Program-made: the position numbers and the translations under genes
Assembly (NCBI GenBank): GCA_017519685.1
Contig: JAFWRV010000471.1
Span: 1-13,018, forward strand
Direction of reading: 5' to 3'
DNA length: 13,018 bases
Source of the DNA: Clostridia bacterium
Lineage (GTDB): Bacteria > Bacillota > Clostridia > Oscillospirales > Acutalibacteraceae
Shown here: positions 7,431 to 13,008 of the stretch, piece by piece
How the letters are laid out: every line of letters begins with the position of its first letter
Numbering within the stretch: position 1 is the first letter of the stretch
The notes under the pieces: model-generated
Told to the model about the DNA's origin: nothing
Database searches by the model: none
What the model saw: the letters and a program-made list of their open reading frames with translations, nothing else

Positions 7431-7465
7431 AAAAATCCGGACAGTTTATTACTGTCCGGATTTTT
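7431..7465 (+). terminator. Strong, symmetrical rho-independent terminator
   Basis: A perfect 14-bp stem (AAAAATCCGGACAG at 7431-7444 with CTGTCCGGATTTTT at 7452-7465) and a 7-nt loop start one base after the LRR gene stop. A runs on the left and T runs on the right let it work in both directions. It closes the aconitase-to-LRR gene run. Confidence 0.93.
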
Positions 7466-7508
7466 GCCTCCTGAAATATTTTTAACTGTTTTTAAAAATA
7501 TTTATATA

Positions 7509-7537
7509 TTGCATCGGTTAATTTAATATGATATAAT
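7509..7537 (+). promoter_or_regulatory. Extended -10 promoter of the metallophosphoesterase unit
   Basis: TATAAT (7532-7537) is preceded by TG one base upstream (7529-7530), making an extended -10. A weak -35 (TTGCAT, 7509-7514) lies 17 nt away. Transcription should start near 7543-7544. That places the first in-frame ATG (7547) too close to the RNA end to be used and supports the start at 7565. Confidence 0.75.
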
Positions 7538-7551
7538 CTTAAAAAAATGAA

Positions 7552-7557
7552 AGAAGG
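7552..7557 (+). promoter_or_regulatory. Ribosome binding site that decides the metallophosphoesterase start
   Basis: AGAAGG lies 7 nt before ATG 7565. It falls inside the six extra codons that would be added by starting at ATG 7547, which has only an A run in front of it. Confidence 0.7.
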
Positions 7558-7564
7558 CAATTGT

Positions 7565-8932
7565 ATGAATCTGTGGCAAAGAATAGTTGCGGTTATCGGC
7601 TTGCCGCTTGCTCTGTTTACTCTGGTATTCAGTTATTCGCCTGTTTCAAAAGATAAGCAGATTGAACTTGAGCAAAAGCTTGACGCAGATATTCAAAAAG
7701 AGTTTAAGCCTGTTTTCAGGTTCGCTGTTGCTTCGGATGTTCATATTCATGACAGTTCAGAACCGAGAAACGCCGAAAGATTCGCGAAACTTTTTCAGAC
7801 TGCCTATAAATACAGCGACTCGCATCCCACTTATAAAACGCTTGATGCCGTTCTTCTTGCCGGCGATATAGTTGATAACGGCGCCGATGCGGAATATGCA
7901 GAACTCAACAGGGTTGTCAAAGAAAACAAGCGCGATGAAACCGAATTTATAACGGTTATGGGTAATCATGAGTTCCATGACGGAGGACATGAAGGGTATA
8001 AAAAGAATATGAAGGAAGATCTTGACAAGCATATCGTTATCAAAGGATTTCATATAATCGGTTTGTCTCCGTCGCCCAAAGGAACTTTTCATATGCCTTC
8101 CCAGTGGTTCTGGCTTGACAGAGAACTTAAAAAGGCATCCGCTGACGATCCCGATAAGCCGATTTTTACAATGCAGCACGGACACATCTGGAATACGGTT
8201 TATGTAAGCAGGAGCTGGAGCTCAGAAGTTTCGGTATTTTTACATCTGATTTATTCTAAGTATCCACAGGTAATTAATTTCTCCGGTCATTCACACGGTC
8301 CGATTAATAATCCCATTTCAGTCTGGCAGAATAATTATACATTATTCGGCACTGGTACTTTGAATTATTTTGAAATGGAAGATGATATCGGCGATGATAC
8401 TGTACCCGATGGCTGTGATAATGCCGCTCAATACTATATTTTTGAAGTAGACGCCGAAAACCATGTCAGGGCATTGCCTTTCAATATTTTGACTGAAGAT
8501 TTCATGAAAACGCCTTCCACAACGGATGACCCGGATAAGCAGCTTGTTTATTACATTGACAAGCCGTCTGATGTTTCTTCTTATGTTTATACATCTGCCC
8601 GTAAAAAGACAGACAGCGAACCCCGGTTCGATAAAAACGCAGGAATCAGAGTGGGCGATTTCAAAGACGGTTCCGCAGAGATTACTTTTGACCGCGCTGA
8701 TGGAGATGTATGTGTTTACGGTTACAGAATAACCGTAAATGAAAAAGACAGTCAGAAAAAGATATTTGAAAAGGAAATATACGCTGAATACTATTTTGAA
8801 CCCATTCCTTCAACTCAGCATTGTACTGCCGACGGTTTGAAGTCAGGTACGGAATATACCGTCAGCATTACACCGATGAATGTCTGGAAAGCAGAAGGTA
8901 AACCCTTAACAGGTGAATTTAAAACACCCTGA
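7565..8932 (+). CDS. Membrane-anchored calcineurin-like metallophosphoesterase with C-terminal beta domain
   Basis: A dinuclear-metal phosphoesterase of 455 residues. One N-terminal hydrophobic segment (about 7-24) follows Arg6 and has no convincing cleavage site, so the enzyme is probably anchored with its catalytic domain outside. All signature motifs are present: DVH (Asp58, His60), GDIVDNG (Asp101), GNHE (Asn134, His135), QHGH (His205, His207) and GHSHG (His242, His244). Residues about 330-455 form a beta-rich module ending in a fibronectin-III-like pattern (LKSGTEYTVSITPMN). The substrate cannot be read from the sequence. Phosphodiesters, nucleotides, teichoic-acid fragments or phospholipid head groups are all handled by relatives. 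The next gene starts 29 bp downstream with no terminator between. This gene and the two membrane-protein genes after it therefore form one transcription unit. Confidence 0.88.
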   Translation: MNLWQRIVAVIGLPLALFTLVFSYSPVSKDKQIELEQKLDADIQKEFKPVFRFAVASDVHIHDSSEPRNAERFAKLFQTAYKYSDSHPTYKTLDAVLLAGDIVDNGADAEYAELNRVVKENKRDETEFITVMGNHEFHDGGHEGYKKNMKEDLDKHIVIKGFHIIGLSPSPKGTFHMPSQWFWLDRELKKASADDPDKPIFTMQHGHIWNTVYVSRSWSSEVSVFLHLIYSKYPQVINFSGHSHGPINNPISVWQNNYTLFGTGTLNYFEMEDDIGDDTVPDGCDNAAQYYIFEVDAENHVRALPFNILTEDFMKTPSTTDDPDKQLVYYIDKPSDVSSYVYTSARKKTDSEPRFDKNAGIRVGDFKDGSAEITFDRADGDVCVYGYRITVNEKDSQKKIFEKEIYAEYYFEPIPSTQHCTADGLKSGTEYTVSITPMNVWKAEGKPLTGEFKTP

Positions 8933-8948
8933 TTTATGAATTTTTGAC

Positions 8949-8953
8949 AGGAG
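8949..8953 (+). promoter_or_regulatory. Ribosome binding site selecting a TTG start
   Basis: AGGAG lies 8 nt before TTG 8962 and 5 nt before TTG 8959. No in-frame ATG exists before residue 10 of the protein. TTG 8944 lies upstream of this site and could not use it. TTG 8962 is preferred on spacing. Confidence 0.65.
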
Positions 8954-8961
8954 TGATATTG

Positions 8962-9729
8962 TTGGAAAATTTTAAAGAAAGTCCCGTAATGTACGGTATA
9001 GCTTTTTCCATTATTGCATTTATATTCGCGCAGTCATTGTTTTTTATAATTAAATCCTGGAAACACGGCAAAAAAATCGGCATTTCAAAAGAAACTTTAT
9101 TAAACACAATTACTTCAAGTATTTTGTTTACCGTTGCGCCTGCTGTTTCCATTCTTGTAACAGTCATTGTTCTTGCGAACGCGCTCGGTCTTGTACTGCC
9201 GTGGATAAGATTGACCGTTATCGGTAATCTTGCCTATGAAACTGTTGCCGCGGAAACAGCTCTCGGTAATCTCGGCGGCTCACTCAATCAGGAAATAACC
9301 GATGTTAATCAGTTTTCCACTGTTGCCTGGGCAATGACTATCGGCTCTGTATTTCCTTTAACATTTTTACCGATTGTTTGTAAAAAACTTCAGACAAAAA
9401 TCGGCGGTGCCGTAAACAAAAATGAAAAAACGGCAAAATTGGGAGATGTTCTTTCCGCCGCTGCTTTTATAGGCATTATTTCAGCTTTTATTGCCCGAGC
9501 GATTGCCGGAACAAACGCCGATGATCCGACTCTGAATGCCGGCGTAGCGTCTGTCTGTGTTCTCGTTGTTTCCATTATCGCAATGCTTCTTTTGTCATTT
9601 GTATGCAGAAAATACAAATTAAGCAAAATGGAACCTTTCGCGATGCCGTTAAGCATGTTTATCGGAATGGGATCGGCAATACTTCTGACTCGTTTCCTGC
9701 CTGATATTGCGGCAATAACCTGGAGATAA
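8962..9729 (+). CDS. Polytopic membrane protein of the DUF5058 type, function unknown
   Basis: This 255-residue integral membrane protein has about six or seven hydrophobic spans (near 10-30, 53-75, 79-98, 120-140, 163-183, 195-215, 228-247). The pattern of an N-terminal span, the AQSLFFIIKSWKHGKKIGISKE segment (23-44), then TVAPAVSILV and the PWIRLTVIGNLAYE loop (80-93) is what I associate with DUF5058 proteins of Firmicutes. No biochemical role is known to me. The start is TTG. The gene lies between the surface phosphoesterase and a second membrane protein that begins 13 bp after its stop, so the two membrane proteins probably make one complex. A transporter or channel is plausible, but no ATPase or known permease signature is visible. 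The family call was made from memory of the pattern. Confidence 0.7.
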   Translation: MENFKESPVMYGIAFSIIAFIFAQSLFFIIKSWKHGKKIGISKETLLNTITSSILFTVAPAVSILVTVIVLANALGLVLPWIRLTVIGNLAYETVAAETALGNLGGSLNQEITDVNQFSTVAWAMTIGSVFPLTFLPIVCKKLQTKIGGAVNKNEKTAKLGDVLSAAAFIGIISAFIARAIAGTNADDPTLNAGVASVCVLVVSIIAMLLLSFVCRKYKLSKMEPFAMPLSMFIGMGSAILLTRFLPDIAAITWR

Positions 9730-9742
9730 GGAGGGGAAAGAT

Positions 9743-10435
9743 ATGCAGAAGAATTATTTTGACAGAGTACACATCTGGGGAGCAACCTGGAATTATCTGG
9801 CATTATTGGTTATGTTCATTGTTCCCGTCGGTATTTCCGTAGCGTATAATTCCTGGCCCGATCTCGGCGTAATTGGAAAAGTTCTTGCTACTCTTATTCC
9901 TCTTTACTGGGTTACCGGTATTATTGAAGTTGTTACTTATGTTCCGATGCTCGGAGCCGGCGGTACTTATCTTTCATTTGTAACGGGCAATATATCAAAT
10001 CTTAAACTCCCTTGCGGACTTAACGCAATGGAAAACGCCAAAGTGCGCGCTAATTCCGAAGAAGGTGAAGTTATAAGCACTATTGCCATTGCTGTTTCAT
10101 CTTTAACTACCACTGTCATAATTGCTGTCGGTGTTCTTGCGTTTTCTCCCGTGCTTCCGAAAATAACCGCTGACGGCTCAATATTCAAAGCGGCATTCAA
10201 TAATGTTCTGCCTGCTCTTTTCGGAGCGCTTGGAGCAAGTTATTTTGTCAAGCACTGGAAACTCGGCATTGCCCCGATACTTGCCGGTGTAATTGTCCTT
10301 CTTTTTGCGCCGACGCTCGGTGTCGGAATATTAATGTTCGTGACTATTGTTGTATCTCTTGTCGGCGCATTTATCATTTACAAAGATTTATGGTATGATG
10401 ATTTAAAAGCAGCAAGAGCTAAGAAAAAACAGTAA
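9743..10435 (+). CDS. Polytopic membrane protein, partner of the DUF5058-type protein, function unknown
   Basis: I do not recognise a characterised family. The 230-residue protein has about six hydrophobic spans (near 16-36, 46-70, 111-137, 150-170, 173-190, 193-213) and a basic tail (LKAARAKKKQ), consistent with a cytoplasmic C-terminus. A polar, conserved-looking loop sits between spans 2 and 3: GAGGTYLSFVTGN (71-83), SNLKLPCG (85-92), then an acidic EEGEVIST (106-113). Gly, Asn, Pro-Cys and Glu residues beside a membrane resemble a re-entrant or substrate-gating element. A very strong AAGGAGG (9728-9734) overlaps the stop of the preceding gene and lies 8 nt from the ATG, suggesting coupled production with the DUF5058-type protein. 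It is the last gene before a terminator hairpin. Confidence 0.75.
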   Translation: MQKNYFDRVHIWGATWNYLALLVMFIVPVGISVAYNSWPDLGVIGKVLATLIPLYWVTGIIEVVTYVPMLGAGGTYLSFVTGNISNLKLPCGLNAMENAKVRANSEEGEVISTIAIAVSSLTTTVIIAVGVLAFSPVLPKITADGSIFKAAFNNVLPALFGALGASYFVKHWKLGIAPILAGVIVLLFAPTLGVGILMFVTIVVSLVGAFIIYKDLWYDDLKAARAKKKQ

Positions 10436-10440
10436 AAAAT

Positions 10441-10474
10441 AATCAGGCAGCAGAATACTGTTGCCTGATTTTGT
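10441..10474 (+). terminator. Hairpin ending the metallophosphoesterase-membrane protein unit
   Basis: A 13-bp stem with one G-U pair (AATCAGGCAGCAG at 10441-10453 with CTGTTGCCTGATT at 10458-10470) and a 4-nt loop is followed by only four T residues before a G (10469-10472). The stem is strong but the T tract is short. Some read-through into the zinc-ribbon gene, which has no obvious promoter of its own, is likely. Confidence 0.75.
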
Positions 10475-10494
10475 GATTTATTAAAGGTGATTCA

Positions 10495-10695
10495 ATGAAA
10501 AGAAATAATAAAGTATATTTGATTAAGAAAACACATATGTTTTCTCCCGATGAATATATTTGTTCAAAATGCGGATATAAGAATGAAAAGCGTTTTTCTG
10601 TCTGTCCGGGATGTTCATCGGTGTTCAGCAAAGAAAAATATGACGCGAATTGGGTTGATGAGTTAGAATACTTTGACGCGTTTATGGAAGATTGA
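10495..10695 (+). CDS. Small zinc-ribbon protein
   Basis: A 66-residue basic-then-acidic protein with one predicted zinc ribbon: Cys23-x2-Cys26 and Cys37-x2-Cys40 (CSKCG and CPGC). A Lys-rich N-terminus precedes it, and the C-terminal tail is acidic and aromatic (DELEYFDAFMED). No signal peptide or membrane span is present, so it should be cytoplasmic. It could bind nucleic acid or another protein, but nothing in the sequence decides. AAGGTGA (10484-10490) lies 4 nt before the ATG. It is followed 39 bp later by the ADP-ribosylglycohydrolase gene on the same strand with no terminator between, so the two may be co-transcribed. Confidence 0.75.
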   Translation: MKRNNKVYLIKKTHMFSPDEYICSKCGYKNEKRFSVCPGCSSVFSKEKYDANWVDELEYFDAFMED

Positions 10696-10734
10696 TATTA
10701 AAAACCGAAAAAACTGATTTTACAGGAGAATGAT

Positions 10735-11532
10735 ATGATAGGAGCAATTATAGGGGATATTGTCGGTTCAAGATTTGAGTTTAACAATTACAGAAAGAAG
10801 GATTTTGATTTCTTTTCAAATGAGTGTTTTGCGACGGATGATTCCGTGATGACACTTGCCGTAGCCAAAGCAATAATGGAAAGCAAACCGGATTATTCTG
10901 ACCTTGCTGACAATACTGTTAAATATATGCAGCTGATAGGAAAAAAATATCCTGACGCAGGGTACGGAACCAGATTCGGACGCTGGCTTTATCTTGACGA
11001 ACCCGAACCGTATTACAGCTGGGGAAACGGCTCCGCTATGCGGGTCAGTCCTTGCGGCTTTGCGGCAAAAACACTTGAAGAAGCTGAAAAGACTGCCGAA
11101 ATTACCGCGTCGGTAACTCATAATCATCCTGAGGGAATCACCGGAGCACAGTCGGTTGCGGCGGCAATTTATATGGCGAAAAACAATTCTTCTATGGACG
11201 AAATCAGGAAATATATCAGCGATAAATACTATAAAGTTGATTTTACTCTTGATGCAATCCGCGAAACCTATCAATTCAACGAGTCTTGCCGCGATACTGT
11301 TCCGCAGGCTTTTGAGTCTTTTTATGAATCAACTGGTTTTGAAGACTGTATCAGGAACGCGATTTCGGTCGGCGGAGACAGCGACACACTCGCGGCAATC
11401 GCAGGCGGTATAGCCGAGGCGTATTACGGAGTTCCCGATAATATAAAAATAAAAGCGCTGAGTTATCTTGATGATTTTCAAACAGAAATATTCAATGAAT
11501 TTAATGATTATATAAATAAGTCTGAACTTTAA
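10735..11532 (+). CDS. ADP-ribosylglycohydrolase (DraG/ARH family)
   Basis: This family hydrolyses N- or O-glycosidic ADP-ribose links, removing ADP-ribose from modified proteins, nucleic acids or small metabolites, with two Mg2+ ions in the active site. Metal ligands are visible in order: GDIVGSRFE (7-15), Thr34-Asp35-Asp36 in ATDDSVMTLA, and Asp215/Asp217/Thr218 in GGDSDT. GNGSAMRVSP (97-106) and THNHPEGI (128-135) complete the family pattern. At 265 residues it is the normal size for a single-domain bacterial member. AGGAGA (10724-10729) precedes the ATG by 5 nt. No ADP-ribosyltransferase and no nitrogenase or DraT gene is nearby, so the substrate is unknown. The stop codon is interlocked with that of the convergent ECF gene. 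Confidence 0.93.
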   Translation: MIGAIIGDIVGSRFEFNNYRKKDFDFFSNECFATDDSVMTLAVAKAIMESKPDYSDLADNTVKYMQLIGKKYPDAGYGTRFGRWLYLDEPEPYYSWGNGSAMRVSPCGFAAKTLEEAEKTAEITASVTHNHPEGITGAQSVAAAIYMAKNNSSMDEIRKYISDKYYKVDFTLDAIRETYQFNESCRDTVPQAFESFYESTGFEDCIRNAISVGGDSDTLAAIAGGIAEAYYGVPDNIKIKALSYLDDFQTEIFNEFNDYINKSEL

Positions 11533-12050
11533 TTTTTTTCGGAAACTTTGCTTGCAAGATTTATTGCTTTGATTAAAGGATATATCAATATTCCGAGGCA
11601 AAAATTGCTTACACCGTGAACAGCGTCCCACGGCAGGCCGGCTATAATCCAGGATATCATTCCTTTAAAATCAAGATTGAACATCAAAGCCTGCGCGGGC
11701 GCGTACAACGTCCCGTATAAAAAACCGTGTAAAGAGCATACCGTCATATATACAATCGGTTTATATTTCTCTTTGATTTTTGAATCGGGAATCAGCATTG
11801 CAGCGCCCCACAGAATTGCCCAGATATAAAGGTACGGAATCCACCACATTGAAAATCCGTTGAGAATGCCGGTAATAATGATGAAAATGTATATAGGATA
11901 AAGCGCTTTCCATCTGTACTTGACTGTAAGAGCAACAATGAAAACGCCGATCAGATGTACATTCGGTAAAAATTCAAGAAGAATTTTTGAAAGGTACATT
12001 ATTGCTCCGAACATGGCAAAGATGACCGCTTCTTTTATTTTTAATTTCAT
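11529..12050 (-). CDS. ECF transporter S component (substrate-binding membrane subunit)
   Basis: A 173-residue, highly hydrophobic protein with about five or six spans. It opens KIKEAVIFAMFGAIMYLSKIL (4-24), and this small-residue-rich first helix (A-x-x-G-A) is the usual interaction helix of S components with the ECF T subunit. PNVHLIGVFIVAL (29-41) and the GLPWDAVHGVSNF segment (138-150) also fit the family. S components capture vitamins or other micronutrients and share an energising module (two ATPases and EcfT). No EcfA or EcfT gene is nearby, so this is a solitary group II type subunit that would use a module encoded elsewhere. No riboswitch lies upstream, so the ligand cannot be guessed. 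AAGGAA (complement of 12062-12067) lies 11 nt from the ATG. Confidence 0.72.
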   Translation of the reverse strand: MKLKIKEAVIFAMFGAIMYLSKILLEFLPNVHLIGVFIVALTVKYRWKALYPIYIFIIITGILNGFSMWWIPYLYIWAILWGAAMLIPDSKIKEKYKPIVYMTVCSLHGFLYGTLYAPAQALMFNLDFKGMISWIIAGLPWDAVHGVSNFCLGILIYPLIKAINLASKVSEKN

Positions 12051-12082
12051 TATTTAAATAATTCCTTAAAGATTTTTTATTC

Positions 12083-12111
12083 ATTATATTATCAACTGTT
12101 CTTTTTTTCAA
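12083..12111 (-). promoter_or_regulatory. Promoter of the ECF S-component gene
   Basis: On the minus strand TTGAAA (12111-12106) and TATAAT (12088-12083) are separated by 17 nt. The predicted start is near 12077, giving a leader of about 27 nt that contains the ribosome binding site. Confidence 0.75.
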
Positions 12112-12137
12112 GTCATAATTCGTTCACTAAAGTTAAA

Positions 12138-12166
12138 TTGAAAATAAAATTCAGATATACTATAAT
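12138..12166 (+). promoter_or_regulatory. Promoter of the small secreted-protein gene
   Basis: TTGAAA (12138-12143) and TATAAT (12161-12166) are separated by 17 nt. This is the same box pair as in the divergent promoter, with the two -35 boxes 26 bp apart. The predicted start is near 12172, so translation must begin downstream, which supports ATG 12204. Confidence 0.8.
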
Positions 12167-12203
12167 ACAAAAAAGCAATGTAGTTGTAAAAGGAGATTAT
12201 ATA

Positions 12204-12827
12204 ATGAAGTTATTCAAGAGGATATTGTGCGTCGCGTTTATATTTGCAATTGCTTTCGGCGCAGTTAATTTTAATGTTTTCGCTGCTAAGAAGAAACCCG
12301 AAGCGCCTATTAATGTTTCGGTTAAAGTCGGCAGAACTTCCGTTGATCATATGGGAATTATTCCCGTAACGGTTACTATCACAAATACATCCGACAAAAC
12401 GATTAAAAATATTATTGTTACTTCTTCCGATTCGGAAAACCTTGTTCTTGTAAAGCCGCTCAGATATAATGTTATTGTTACTAATCCGGGTCAGATGCTC
12501 AAGTTAAAGAAAGACTCAATGACAAAAGAACTTAAGCCCGGCGGAGTTTTGCAGTATTCTTATGAAACAGTTCTTTCTTACGCGGCTGCCAAGAAAACTC
12601 TTTCCGACAGTGAGCTTCGCCTTATGCGCGCTCAGCATAAACTGCTGCGTACAGTTGATTTTACAGATATATTCTTTGACGGCAATTTTGTAACCGTATT
12701 AACCGATATTAAATTTGAAGATATAGCCGCCAAGCTTGCCGTTACGGCATATTATGACCTCAGCGAAGAAGATTACAGCAGCACTTCCGAAAGCGCTTTG
12801 GCAAGCATTACCGAATCTCAGAATTAA
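12204..12827 (+). CDS. Small secreted protein of unknown function with a beta-sandwich-like domain
   Basis: A 207-residue exported protein that I cannot name. The signal peptide (1-27) ends VFA before AKKKPEAP. Residues about 36-125 alternate hydrophobic positions in a way typical of an Ig/CARDB-like fold: INVSVKVG, IPVTVTITNTSDKTIKNIIVTSS, and a later ELKPGGVLQYSYETVLSY strand pair. The N-T-S-D-x-T-I-x-N-I phrase is the usual signature of such repeats. A charged helical segment (132-150) and further strands follow, with a Ser-rich acidic end (SEEDYSSTSESALASITESQN). No membrane span or anchor follows the signal peptide. AAGGAGA (12190-12196) precedes the ATG. An upstream in-frame TTG at 12138 is not a start because it is the promoter -35 box. 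It is monocistronic, with its own promoter and terminator. Confidence 0.75.
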   Translation: MKLFKRILCVAFIFAIAFGAVNFNVFAAKKKPEAPINVSVKVGRTSVDHMGIIPVTVTITNTSDKTIKNIIVTSSDSENLVLVKPLRYNVIVTNPGQMLKLKKDSMTKELKPGGVLQYSYETVLSYAAAKKTLSDSELRLMRAQHKLLRTVDFTDIFFDGNFVTVLTDIKFEDIAAKLAVTAYYDLSEEDYSSTSESALASITESQN

Positions 12828-12852
12828 GCATATTAAACTGAAATGAATTTTT

Positions 12853-12882
12853 CCGGTCTGCATCGCAGCAGGCCGGATTTTT
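12853..12882 (+). terminator. Rho-independent terminator after the secreted-protein gene
   Basis: CCGGTCTGC (12853-12861) pairs with GCAGGCCGG (12868-12876), a 9-bp stem with one G-U pair and a 6-nt loop, followed by A and five T residues (12878-12882). It lies just before the putative insertion-sequence left end. Confidence 0.85.
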
Positions 12883-12891
12883 GTAGTGTAA

Positions 12892-12914
12892 AACCACACG
12901 TTAGACGTGTGGTT
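12892..12914 (+). repeat. Hairpin in the putative insertion-sequence left end
   Basis: AACCACACG (12892-12900) and CGTGTGGTT (12906-12914) form a perfect 9-bp stem with the 5-nt loop TTAGA. It has no following T run, so it is not an ordinary terminator. In IS200/IS605 elements such imperfect or perfect subterminal hairpins are recognised as single-stranded DNA by the HUH transposase. Confidence 0.7.
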
Positions 12915-12930
12915 CGGGAAAGATTAATCG

Positions 12931-12959
12931 TTGAGTAAATAAAAAACTCCTTGTAAAAT
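12931..12959 (+). promoter_or_regulatory. Candidate promoter of the putative transposase gene
   Basis: TTGAGT (12931-12936) and TAAAAT (12954-12959) are separated by 17 nt. Transcription would start near 12965-12966, downstream of the anti-Shine-Dalgarno sequence at 12947-12954. Confidence 0.5.
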
Positions 12960-13002
12960 AGAGTTGCGGTCTGCCAACTGCAACAAAATAAAACAAGGAG
13001 GT
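12947..13002 (+). promoter_or_regulatory. Leader able to sequester the putative transposase Shine-Dalgarno
   Basis: CTCCTTGT (12947-12954) is perfectly complementary to ACAAGGAG (12993-13000), which is most of the AAGGAGGT ribosome binding site (12995-13002). Inside this 8-bp helix a second hairpin forms from GTTGC (12963-12967) and GCAAC (12980-12984), with GG/CC (12968-12969 with 12974-12975) stacked inside. The two elements together make a compact fold that would block translation of RNAs carrying both arms. Confidence 0.55.
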
Positions 13003-13008
13003 CATTAA

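Noticed and set aside
7547..7564. Metallophosphoesterase start at ATG 7547
   Set aside because: It lies about 3 nt from the predicted transcript start and has no ribosome binding site. ATG 7565 has AGAAGG 7 nt upstream.
12138..12203. N-terminal extension of the small secreted protein from TTG 12138
   Set aside because: That TTG is the -35 box of a well-formed promoter and the extension is upstream of the transcript start. ATG 12204 has a strong ribosome binding site and begins a signal peptide.
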